7,170 nucleotides of DNA, from the NCBI GenBank assembly GCA_014879435.1, contig JACSSB010000331.1, positions 1 through 7,170 on the forward strand, in the 5' to 3' direction. Below are positions 1-5,739 of this stretch, piece after piece; within the stretch, counting starts at the first letter, position 1; each line of letters starts with the position of its first letter. Below the pieces are notes generated by a model. The model did not search any database. It saw only the letters and a list, made by a program, of their open reading frames with translations, and was not told the DNA's origin. The translations under genes and the position numbers were made by a program. This DNA comes from Phycisphaerales bacterium (GTDB lineage: Bacteria; Pseudomonadota; Gammaproteobacteria; Competibacterales; Competibacteraceae).

Positions 1-932
1 GCCTCTGCCAACCAGTCTCGCGATTGCAGAAAAAAGGTGGACAATCGTGCCTCGGGGCTGTTTGGTTCGGGCTGCCAGTCGTATTCCCAGCGCACTTGTG
101 GCGGCAGCGACATCAGAATCGATTCGGTACGCCCGCCCGATTGCAGGCCAAACAGGGTACCCCGGTCGTAGACCAGATTAAATTCGACATAGCGTCCGCG
201 CCGATAAAGCTGGAATTCCCGCTCCCGCTCGCCGTAGGGCAGATTCCGTCGCCGCACGATGATCGGTAAATAAGCGGATGAAAAGCCGTCGCCGACGCCG
301 CGCAAGAAAGCGAAGCAGCGCTCAAATCCCCATGCGTTGAGATCGTCGAAGAATAGCCCGCCGATGCCGCGTGGTTCATTGCGGTGCTTGAGGAAGAAAT
401 ACTGGTCGCACCAGTGTTTGAAGCGCGGATAAACCTCTGCTCCAAACGGCGTACAGATCGCACGGGCCGTTTGGTGCCAATGCACGCAATCTTCCTCAAA
501 ACCGTAGTATGGAGTGAGATCGAAGCCGCCGCCGAACCACCATACCGGTTCGGCTCCGTCTCGCGTAGCAGTGAAGAAGCGGATATTGGCGTGGGCCGTG
601 GGTACATAGGGATTGCGCGGATGCATCACCAGCGACACGCCCATGGCCTCGAAACCACATCCGGCTAATTCCGGCCGCTGCGCCGTGGCTGAGGGCGGCA
701 AACGGGTGCCAGTTACATGGGAAAAGTTGATACCAGCCTGTTCAAACAGCGCACCATTGCGCAACACTCGGGTTTGGCCAACGCCAGCTAAAACATTATC
801 GGAGGCAGGACGCTGCCATACATCCTCTTGAAACTGGGCAGCACCATCGGCCATTTCCAGGGTATGGCTAAGCTGCTCCTGCAGCTGGCGCAAGTAGCTC
901 ACTACGGTTTGAATATCGGGAAGGGTAGACAT
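1..932 (-). CDS. hemF: Oxygen-dependent coproporphyrinogen III oxidase, 3' end cut by window edge
   Basis: This cytoplasmic enzyme converts coproporphyrinogen III to protoporphyrinogen IX by O2-dependent oxidative decarboxylation of two propionates, a late step of haem synthesis. I translated 310 uninterrupted codons from ATG 932. Family signatures are in order: MHPRNPYVPTAHANIRFF (residues 103-120), WWFGGGFDLTPYYGF (131-145), the RGIGGLFFDDLN block (188-199) and the C-terminal WEYDWQPEP...RDWL (282-308). The conserved histidines appear as H104, H114, H153 and H183. The family is about 300 residues long, so the visible part is nearly the whole protein and the stop should lie a few bases left of position 1. 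The chosen ATG overlaps the stop of a six-codon leader ORF (TAATG), and there is only a weak ribosome site directly before it. No frameshift or missing catalytic residue was seen. Confidence 0.96.
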   Translation of the reverse strand, partial: MSTLPDIQTVVSYLRQLQEQLSHTLEMADGAAQFQEDVWQRPASDNVLAGVGQTRVLRNGALFEQAGINFSHVTGTRLPPSATAQRPELAGCGFEAMGVSLVMHPRNPYVPTAHANIRFFTATRDGAEPVWWFGGGFDLTPYYGFEEDCVHWHQTARAICTPFGAEVYPRFKHWCDQYFFLKHRNEPRGIGGLFFDDLNAWGFERCFAFLRGVGDGFSSAYLPIIVRRRNLPYGEREREFQLYRRGRYVEFNLVYDRGTLFGLQSGGRTESILMSLPPQVRWEYDWQPEPNSPEARLSTFFLQSRDWLAE

Positions 933-952
933 TACGATTCCGCAGAGTTCAT
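932..952 (-). promoter_or_regulatory. Six-codon leader ORF overlapping the hemF start
   Basis: Directly upstream of hemF, an ATG at 952-950 opens a six-codon ORF (MNSAES). Its TAA (934-932) overlaps the hemF ATG by one base as TAATG. The good Shine-Dalgarno run AGGGAG lies four bases before this first ATG, not before hemF. The arrangement is what stop/restart translational coupling looks like, so ribosomes may reach hemF by re-initiation. The two ATGs are in different frames, so this is not simply an alternative hemF start. It could equally be a chance arrangement with the AGGGAG acting at long range on the hemF ATG. Confidence 0.35.
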
Positions 953-1055
953 GTTTCTCCCTGAGGGTTAATAACAGGGCGAATAGTGGCTTTGGGTAGT
1001 CTTAAAATGAATGATTACGACTGAGGAAAATTCAGGTCGAGCCTTTTCGACACTA

Positions 1056-1373
1056 TCAAAAAGGCCGCTCTGGCATCCCGCGCTGCAGCCAAACTTCATA
1101 AGGCACTAAAATATTGAAGTAATAAAGTGACAGCACCAATACACAGGACAATGCGGCAAATCCCAGGAACCAAATCGACAAATATGATCCATTCCAATTC
1201 CAATGCACCAGAGTCAATAACGCAAGCGCACCGAAAAGCCCCAGTGACCATAATACATTCCAACCAACATGGTTTTCAGGATAGCGCCCCAAGCGGTAAG
1301 CAATATAGCTCCAAAAGACAACTCCCAAAAAAACCAACCCGTAAATACTTAAGGTTAATAATCCGCGTAACAT
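1056..1373 (-). CDS. Small three-helix membrane protein of unknown function, second gene of the caspase-like operon
   Basis: I do not recognise this 105-residue protein. It is strongly hydrophobic with three probable membrane helices, at about residues 5-27, 38-57 and 64-90. Short polar loops separate them (RLGRYPENHVGW around 27-38, HWNWNGSY around 58-64), and the charged tail ends ERPF. The start is set by an AAGGAG ribosome site five bases before ATG 1373. A GTG six bases earlier in the same frame sits against that site and is unlikely to be used. The ribosome site overlaps the stop of the upstream caspase-like gene, leaving a 9-nt gap, so the two are very probably cotranscribed and coupled. 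Such a partner could be a membrane anchor, a target of the upstream protein, or an immunity protein; the sequence does not decide between these. Confidence 0.8.
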   Translation of the reverse strand: MLRGLLTLSIYGLVFLGVVFWSYIAYRLGRYPENHVGWNVLWSLGLFGALALLTLVHWNWNGSYLSIWFLGFAALSCVLVLSLYYFNILVPYEVWLQRGMPERPF

Positions 1374-1382
1374 ATTCACTCC

Positions 1383-2051
1383 TTAAAACTTATACATGAT
1401 ACTAGGCATCCGTACGCCACTGCCAAATGCACCATTCTTGCCACGTCTATAAGCCCATAGGCATATATTGGTATCACTAGCACCGATTTCGTTATAACTA
1501 CTCCAGTTGGTTGAAAAATATCCATACCCTGCTTGGCCTAATGTCAGAACACCTTGATTGAGGGCAAAGGTCTTGGCAGGTGCCCAGCCGCGTGCTCCTA
1601 TCAAACCCGTGTTGCAACCGGTCAGCAGGAGATAACCATATTCTGACCAAGGTAGCTTTTTCAAATTGCTGATTTCCACCTGTTTCAACGTGCCATCGTT
1701 ACCCATCCCAGGTTGGAATTCCAGGCCATCATTGTCATTTGTCTGTTTGGAGGCATGTGTGAGGAGGTGTCCGGCCCAGACTTGAAAGCTACCCTCCACC
1801 GCTTTGGAATACAGTTGGTTCCAAGCAGTCTTAAAATCGGTTTCGGACTGAATTTCCTGCTCGAAGAAAAAATCACCTTCTTGTGCCGAAAAATTTTCCT
1901 GTTGCTTTACGTCTTTTGTCCAAGTAGTCGCTGCATTTCTAAAAGCATTATCGGCAACTTTATAGTAGAAGGAGAAAAATAATCGTGGCTTAGCCCAGCA
2001 AACGCTCTTTAAGGTTAGGCGATTATTGGTCAACTCAGAAATTTGATACAT
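1383..2051 (-). CDS. Putative caspase/CHAT-like (clan CD cysteine peptidase fold) protein
   Basis: This 222-residue protein has no confident family name from memory. Its second half has the layout of CHAT/caspase-like domains. A strand ends in His (VWAGHLLTHAS, H95 and H99, residues 91-101), followed by a loop with an acidic DGLEF (108-112). A second hydrophobic strand ends in a Cys-Gly motif (YGYLLLTGCNTG, C146, residues 138-149), resembling the SACETG motif of CHAT proteins. The helix FKTAWNQLYSKA (73-84) precedes the His, as in that fold. A conserved-looking tail follows: GQAGYGYFSTNW (172-183) and ICLWAYRRG (196-204). There is no signal peptide or membrane helix. GGAGG lies 9 bases before ATG 2051, a strong ribosome site. 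The gene is clearly richer in A and T than its neighbours (22 of 60 GC at 1861-1920), which suggests transfer. That it is a gene is near certain; the fold is an inference and protease activity is unproven. Confidence 0.85.
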   Translation of the reverse strand: MYQISELTNNRLTLKSVCWAKPRLFFSFYYKVADNAFRNAATTWTKDVKQQENFSAQEGDFFFEQEIQSETDFKTAWNQLYSKAVEGSFQVWAGHLLTHASKQTNDNDGLEFQPGMGNDGTLKQVEISNLKKLPWSEYGYLLLTGCNTGLIGARGWAPAKTFALNQGVLTLGQAGYGYFSTNWSSYNEIGASDTNICLWAYRRGKNGAFGSGVRMPSIMYKF

Positions 2052-2104
2052 AGCCGCTTTCCTCCATTACTGTTCTTTCCCTAAATAAAAATAGAATCTC
2101 TAAG

Positions 2105-2190
2105 TATGAAGCGCTACCTACAATCACATTATTACCACGGCATTATCACCGCTGAGTGCGCTAGCCTACGGGTTATGAAGCACTATCTAG
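2105..2190. repeat. Imperfect direct repeat pair bracketing the gap after the MFS gene
   Basis: The 17-mers TATGAAGCGCTACCTAC (2105-2121) and TATGAAGCACTATCTAG (2174-2190) match at 14 of 17 positions. The second copy covers the stop codon of the MFS gene. The pair lies on the left side of the MFS gene, next to the AT-rich caspase-like operon. It could be a scar of insertion or a duplicated site, or chance similarity. No transposase or target duplication on the far side was found to support an insertion. Confidence 0.3.
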
Positions 2191-3361
2191 GCAATTGAGC
2201 GCTCTCCGCGAATACCCATTTCGACAGCAACAGTGCTGCTAGTAGTGCGCAGCCTGCTCCAAAACCGAAGGCTACCAGCGCACCAGCCTGCTGCCACAGC
2301 CAACCGAACAAGATCGAAGCGGGCAATAACAAGATACCAGCAATCATATTGAACCAGCCGTAAGCGGTTCCGAGCACTTCCGATGGCACCAAATCGGCGA
2401 CCAGCGCCTTCTCCACGCCCTCGGTAGCGGCCATGAACAAGCCATACAGCGCGAACAATGGCCATAGCAAGAGCGCATGGCTGCTGAAGCCCAGCAGTAG
2501 ATAAAATCCGGCGTAAACCAGCCAGCCTCCAACAATCAGGCGCACGCGTCCGAAGCGATCAGATAGTGCCGACAAGGGCGTCGAACCGACGGCAGCGATC
2601 AGTGCCACCAGCGCCCATAACAACGGTACTTGATACTCGGCAAGCCCCATCTCACGGGCGCGCAACAGCAGGAACATGTTCGAAGAATTACCGAGGGTGA
2701 ACAGACCCAGCACCAGCAGATAACGCTGAAATGGCCTCGGTAAACCTTGCAAAGTCCAACTGAAGCGGGTTACTGACATGGGTGCTGCCCGTTCTGGCTC
2801 ACGCAGAGCTAGGGTTAATGCTATCGCCGCCACCCCACCCAGCGCGGCCCATAAAAACACCTCACGCAACGGTACCTGCGCTGCCAGTAGCCCCGCCGCC
2901 AGCAACGGCCCGACCACGGCTCCCAAATGATCCATCGTCCGGTGCAGGCCGAATGCCAGCCCGCGCCGTTGCGGATCGATACTCAACGCCAGCAACGCAT
3001 CGCGGGGCGAGGTGCGCAGTCCTTTGCCGACTCGATCAGCGAAGCGTAGCGTCAGCAGCAGTGGCCAGGAGGTGGCGAAGGCGATCAGCGGTCGGGCCAG
3101 CGCCGCCAAACTGTAGCCACCCACCACCCACGGTTTGATGGAGCGCGTCCGGTCGGCGAGCACCCCGGAAAATAGCTTGAGCAAGCTGCCCGTCGCTTCG
3201 GCGATGCCTTCGATGATGCCCAGCGCCCGTGGCCCCACCAACAGCACCGAGGCCAGATAGAGTGGCACCAGCGGATACACCAACTCACTGGCGGCATCGT
3301 TGCAAAAGCTGATCAATCCCAGCAGCCAGATAGCACGCGGTAAATCGAATAAGGCTTGCAT
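2183..3361 (-). CDS. Major facilitator superfamily transporter
   Basis: This is a 12-helix inner-membrane secondary transporter of 392 residues. MFS motif A appears after helix 2 as GVLADRTRSIKP (residues 66-77) and again in the second half as SALSDRFGRVR (264-274), the expected internal duplication. The cytoplasmic stretch RFADRVGKGLRTSPRD (106-121), followed by the helix GLHRTMDHLGAVVGP (138-152), is typical of a widespread uncharacterised proton-coupled MFS subgroup often labelled as drug or sugar efflux. The substrate cannot be read from sequence. I chose ATG 3361 because it falls 5 nt after the crcB stop and gives a normal short N-terminus. The open frame continues 34 codons further upstream, but that part is antisense-like, non-hydrophobic and lies inside crcB. 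The ribosome site is weak, so translation probably depends on crcB. The stop is TAG. Confidence 0.92.
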   Translation of the reverse strand: MQALFDLPRAIWLLGLISFCNDAASELVYPLVPLYLASVLLVGPRALGIIEGIAEATGSLLKLFSGVLADRTRSIKPWVVGGYSLAALARPLIAFATSWPLLLTLRFADRVGKGLRTSPRDALLALSIDPQRRGLAFGLHRTMDHLGAVVGPLLAAGLLAAQVPLREVFLWAALGGVAAIALTLALREPERAAPMSVTRFSWTLQGLPRPFQRYLLVLGLFTLGNSSNMFLLLRAREMGLAEYQVPLLWALVALIAAVGSTPLSALSDRFGRVRLIVGGWLVYAGFYLLLGFSSHALLLWPLFALYGLFMAATEGVEKALVADLVPSEVLGTAYGWFNMIAGILLLPASILFGWLWQQAGALVAFGFGAGCALLAALLLSKWVFAESAQLPR

Positions 3362-3366
3362 GTCGA

Positions 3367-3756
3367 TCAAGAACCCGAATGCAGCATCCGAACGGTCAGG
3401 ATGCCCAGTCCGGTCAGCGCCAGTGACCCAAACAGATGCACACCCGCCGTGATCATCGCCCAACCCAATTGGTTATGCATGATCAGGTCAACGACCTCGG
3501 CCGAAAAGGTGGAAAAGGTCGTTAATGCCCCCATAAAACCGGTAATCACCATCAGGCGAACTTCTGGAGGTAGGCTGGTGTTGATCGAGAAATAGGTGAT
3601 CGCCACCCCAATTAGATAGCCACCCACTAGATTCGCAGTCAGTGTACCTAGCGGCAGAGTCGGAAAAATCGGGTTCAGCGCCAAACCCAACCACCAGCGC
3701 AGGCAAGCGCCGAAGCCAGCCCCACAAAATACGGCGAGAAATGCGTAAATACCCAT
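3367..3756 (-). CDS. crcB: Fluoride ion channel CrcB/Fluc
   Basis: This small inner-membrane channel works as an antiparallel dimer and lets F- leave the cytoplasm, protecting metabolic enzymes from fluoride. The 129-residue length and four hydrophobic helices fit the family. Signatures are GAGFGACLRWWLG (residues 12-24), GTLTANLVGGYLIG (37-50, with the pore Asn at 42) and TGFMGALTTFSTFSAE (72-87). The last carries the central Na+ site region and the two pore phenylalanines F81 and F84. ATG 3756 is chosen because AAAGG lies seven bases upstream; an in-frame TTG at 3777 lies upstream of that site and would add only seven residues. The MFS gene follows after 5 nt, so the two form an operon. I looked for a fluoride riboswitch in the roughly 120-nt leader and did not recognise one. 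Confidence 0.96.
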   Translation of the reverse strand: MGIYAFLAVFCGAGFGACLRWWLGLALNPIFPTLPLGTLTANLVGGYLIGVAITYFSINTSLPPEVRLMVITGFMGALTTFSTFSAEVVDLIMHNQLGWAMITAGVHLFGSLALTGLGILTVRMLHSGS

Positions 3757-3773
3757 GCTTGAACCTTTATTGA

Positions 3774-3784
3774 TCAATCATTGA
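3774..3784. promoter_or_regulatory. Short palindrome TCAAT-C-ATTGA upstream of crcB
   Basis: This is a perfect 5-1-5 palindrome about 20 bases before the crcB start, within an AT-rich stretch that also contains TTGATCAA (3770-3777). It resembles a regulator half-site cluster close to the crcB transcript start, though no factor can be named. An FNR box would need TTGAT-N4-ATCAA, which this is not. Confidence 0.3.
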
Positions 3785-3801
3785 TGATCTTTTCGTATAG
3801 T

Positions 3802-3816
3802 TGAATTGACAATTCA
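3802..3816. promoter_or_regulatory. Perfect 7-1-7 palindrome between crcB and the DUF2892 gene
   Basis: The sequence TGAATTG-A-CAATTCA is a perfect palindrome with seven-base arms, placed in the divergent intergenic region 46 bases from the crcB ATG and 62 bases from the DUF2892 ATG. Its position suits an operator acting on one or both promoters. It contains TTGACA (3806-3811), a perfect -35 box on the plus strand, but no convincing -10 box follows at 16-18 bases. The regulator is unknown. Confidence 0.4.
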
Positions 3817-3877
3817 CAACTCATTCTGCCGATCCATCATTACAATCTCTTAAATACCTTCTTCTGGAGAAAAAACC

Positions 3878-4093
3878 ATGAATATTGTCAAGAATGTCGG
3901 TTCCGCCGATAAGATCGCTCGTCTCGTGATCGGCGCTCTGTTGATCGTACTTGCCCTGACCGGAACGATTGGTTGGTGGGGCTTGATTGGGGTGGTGCCG
4001 ATCATTACCGCGCTGATCAACTGGTGCCCCGCCTATACTCTGCTCGGGATCAAGACCTGCTCGGCCGACAACAAGCCAATCTCCTTGGACTAA
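3878..4093 (+). CDS. DUF2892 (YgaP-like) small inner-membrane protein
   Basis: This 71-residue protein has two membrane helices (about residues 14-30 and 32-49) and the DUF2892 signature NWCPAYTLLGIKTC (48-61), with cysteines C50 and C61. The same domain forms the C-terminal membrane part of E. coli YgaP, where it follows a rhodanese domain. Here it stands alone, as it does in many proteobacteria, and its role is unknown; a link to sulfur or thiol chemistry is only suggested by YgaP. A good ribosome site, GGAG, lies 8 bases before the ATG. It is the only complete plus-strand gene in the window. It is divergent from crcB and convergent with der, and REP-like hairpins directly follow its TAA and could end its transcript. 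Confidence 0.9.
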   Translation: MNIVKNVGSADKIARLVIGALLIVLALTGTIGWWGLIGVVPIITALINWCPAYTLLGIKTCSADNKPISLD

Positions 4094-4102
4094 TTTGTTG
4101 TC

Positions 4103-4122
4103 ATCCCCGTGCAAACGGGGAT
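4103..4122 (+). repeat. REP-like palindrome 1 of 3
   Basis: The arms ATCCCCG and CGGGGAT enclose a 6-base loop, preceded by TTGTC and followed by CCAAT. This is a variant of the GTCATTCCCGC...GCGGGAATCCAG repeat found dispersed in many proteobacteria. It sits 9 bases after the DUF2892 stop and could act as a transcript-ending or stabilising hairpin. Confidence 0.75.
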
Positions 4123-4135
4123 CCAATTGCGCGTC

Positions 4136-4155
4136 ACTCCCGCGCAGGCGGGAGT
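4136..4155 (+). repeat. REP-like palindrome 2 of 3
   Basis: The arms ACTCCCGC and GCGGGAGT (8 bp) enclose the loop GCAG, with flanks GTC on the left and CCAGA on the right. It has the same orientation as copy 1. Both arms carry matching substitutions relative to the common ATTCCCGC/GCGGGAAT form, so pairing is kept. Confidence 0.8.
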
Positions 4156-4185
4156 CCAGAATCGACCACGTGCAAAGCTTCCTGG

Positions 4186-4205
4186 ATTCCCGCTTTCGCG
4201 GGAAT
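4186..4205 (-). repeat. REP-like palindrome 3 of 3, inverted relative to copies 1 and 2
   Basis: ATTCCCGC and GCGGGAAT (8 bp) enclose TTTC, matching the ATTCCC-N8-GGGAAT pattern known from Neisseria dRS3 and similar repeats elsewhere. The CCTGG lies on its left, so it faces copy 2. Copies 2 and 3 therefore form a head-to-head pair around a 30-base spacer, a REPIN-like unit. It lies 55 bases beyond the der stop and may serve as a terminator in both directions. Confidence 0.8.
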
Positions 4206-4259
4206 AACTTTAAGCCATTGATTGGCGAAAGATCATCAACAGAATGGAGGCTGTTGAAT

Positions 4260-5645
4260 TTATCGACGGATGCTCTTGCGACGCCCATCGCTTTTAGGTC
4301 GGCTGCGCCCCGTCGAAGTGGGCTGATAAGGGTTGTCGCTACTGCGGAATTCGATACGAATCGGCGTACCCCATAGATCCAGGCGTTGGCGGTACACATT
4401 GGATAAATAACGGCGATAGCTTTCCGGGACATGCGTGACCCGGTTGCCGTGAATCACGATCATCGGTGGGTTTTGCCCACCCTGATGGGCATAGCGCAGC
4501 TTGATGCTATGGCCATGGACCAGAGGCGGCTGGTGCGCGGCCAAGGCATCTTCCAGAATCCGGGTTAGCTCAGGCGTAGATAGATCACGAGTAGCAGCGG
4601 CGTAAGCTTCCCGTACCGAGCCGAGTAATTCGCCGACTCCGGTGCCGTGCAGAGCGGAGATAAAATGGATTCTGGCGAAATCGAGGAAACCCAGTCGCCG
4701 GTCGAGGTCGCGTTTGACCTGAGTACGGATCTCGGGATCGAGATGGTCCCATTTGTTGACCGCCAGCACCAAGGCTCGACCACTGTCCAGTACCAGACCC
4801 AGCAGATTGGCATCCTGTTCACTGACGCCTTGGCGGGCGTCCAATACCAGGATCGCCACGTTCGATTGTTCAATCGCTTGCAGTGCTTTGATCACACTAA
4901 ATTTTTCTACCACTTCGCTGACTCGCGAGCGGCGGCGTACCCCGGCGGTATCGATCAGGATATAGCGCTGACCATCGCGCTCGAAGGGTGCGGCCACGCT
5001 GTCGCGGGTGGTGCCGGGCAGATCGCAGGCCAGCATCCGTTCTTCGCCCAGCAGGCGGTTGACGAGGGTGGATTTGCCGACATTGGGCCGACCGACCACC
5101 GCCAGCTTGATGACATTCTCTTTCGGCTCCGGTTCTGCCGCATCTTCTTCGGCTTCCGGCAAGGTGGCCAATGCTTCTTCTAATAAGGTTTCGACGCCCT
5201 GATCGTGCGCGGCGGCGACCACATGCAGGTAGTCGAGGCCGAGAGCGTGAAACTCGGCGCTGAGCAGATCGGGATCACGATGTTCGCCCTTGTTGATCAC
5301 CAGATGTAGCGGTTTACCGGCACGACGCAATTGGCTGGCGATTTCTTCGTCGGCGGCGGTGAGCCCGGCGCGACCGTCTACCAGCAGCAGAACCAGATCG
5401 GCTTCTTCGATAGCCCGCCAGACCTGACGTGCCACGAGGCCATCCAGCCCTTCTGCCTCGCCGGTCAAGCCGCCGGTATCGACCAGCACACAGGGGCGCG
5501 GGCCGCGTTGGCTGATGCCGTATTGGCGATCACGGGTCAAACCCGGCAGATCGGCCACTAGCGCGTTGCGGGTGCGGGTCAAAGAGTTGAAAAGAGTGGA
5601 TTTGCCGACATTGGATCGGCCGACCAGGGCGATGACGGGGAGCAT
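4260..5645 (-). CDS. der: Ribosome assembly GTPase Der (EngA)
   Basis: Der is an essential GTPase with two G domains in tandem and a C-terminal KH-like domain; it acts in maturation of the 50S ribosomal subunit. The complete 461-residue protein has a first P-loop GRSNVGKST (residues 9-17), DLPGLTRDR (32-40) and DTGG (56-59). An acidic linker (about 163-176) follows. The second G domain has P-loop GRPNVGKST (185-193), DLPGTTRD (208-215), DTAG (232-235) and NKWD (297-300), then the KH-like region with WGTPIRIEFR (425-434) and a basic tail ending RRKSIRR. In the first G domain the NKxD position reads NKGE (118-121), with Glu for Asp. MLPVIALVGR is the usual N-terminus, so the start is secure although no strong ribosome site is visible. 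It lies downstream of yejE after a 94-nt gap. Confidence 0.98.
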   Translation of the reverse strand: MLPVIALVGRSNVGKSTLFNSLTRTRNALVADLPGLTRDRQYGISQRGPRPCVLVDTGGLTGEAEGLDGLVARQVWRAIEEADLVLLLVDGRAGLTAADEEIASQLRRAGKPLHLVINKGEHRDPDLLSAEFHALGLDYLHVVAAAHDQGVETLLEEALATLPEAEEDAAEPEPKENVIKLAVVGRPNVGKSTLVNRLLGEERMLACDLPGTTRDSVAAPFERDGQRYILIDTAGVRRRSRVSEVVEKFSVIKALQAIEQSNVAILVLDARQGVSEQDANLLGLVLDSGRALVLAVNKWDHLDPEIRTQVKRDLDRRLGFLDFARIHFISALHGTGVGELLGSVREAYAAATRDLSTPELTRILEDALAAHQPPLVHGHSIKLRYAHQGGQNPPMIVIHGNRVTHVPESYRRYLSNVYRQRLDLWGTPIRIEFRSSDNPYQPTSTGRSRPKSDGRRKSIRR

Positions 5646-5695
5646 GGCAGAGACTTCGCGTGTTGCGTGGATCGGAAAAGATTGCGCTGGATTAT

Positions 5696-5731
5696 GCCTG
5701 AAACCATATCCCGGACCGTAACGGTTCAGGC
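5696..5731 (-). repeat. Hairpin-forming inverted repeat between yejE and der
   Basis: GCCTGAAACC (5696-5705) pairs with GGTTCAGGC (5723-5731) through nine base pairs with one bulged A and a 17-base loop. A competing perfect palindrome, ACCGT-A-ACGGT (5715-5725), overlaps the right arm. On the minus strand no run of T follows, so it is not a standard intrinsic terminator. It could be a transcript-stability or attenuating structure between the two genes. Confidence 0.4.
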
Positions 5732-5739
5732 GCGGTGGT

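Noticed and set aside
113..607. 164-codon minus-strand open frame and plus-strand frames at 24-269 and 384-668
   Set aside because: All lie inside the hemF coding frame, which has the family motifs throughout; these are out-of-frame or antisense shadows.
1041..1065. GCCTTTT...AAAAGGC hairpin over the stop of the 105-residue gene as a terminator
   Set aside because: The stem is AT-rich with a loop of 11 bases, and no T run follows on the minus strand.
1713..1982. 89-codon plus-strand frame inside the caspase-like gene
   Set aside because: Antisense to a gene with a strong ribosome site and good motifs; no ribosome site or family likeness of its own.
3362..3463. 34-codon N-terminal extension of the MFS protein into crcB
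   Set aside because: The extension overlaps crcB, is not hydrophobic and resembles no MFS N-terminus; ATG 3361 gives the usual length.
3757..3877. Fluoride riboswitch upstream of crcB
   Set aside because: I could not find the conserved pseudoknot pattern by eye; a covariance-model search would be decisive.
4103..4205. CRISPR array
   Set aside because: Only three short palindromes, differing in sequence, with uneven spacing and one in the opposite orientation; no cas gene nearby.
3821..4432. 203-codon minus-strand frame spanning the der 3' end, the REP repeats and the DUF2892 gene
   Set aside because: It runs through palindromic repeats and antisense to the DUF2892 gene, with no coherent domain; the open frame comes from the repeats and GC-rich composition.
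4647..5183. 178-codon plus-strand frame antisense to der
   Set aside because: It lies wholly within the two-GTPase coding frame of der and has no recognisable product.
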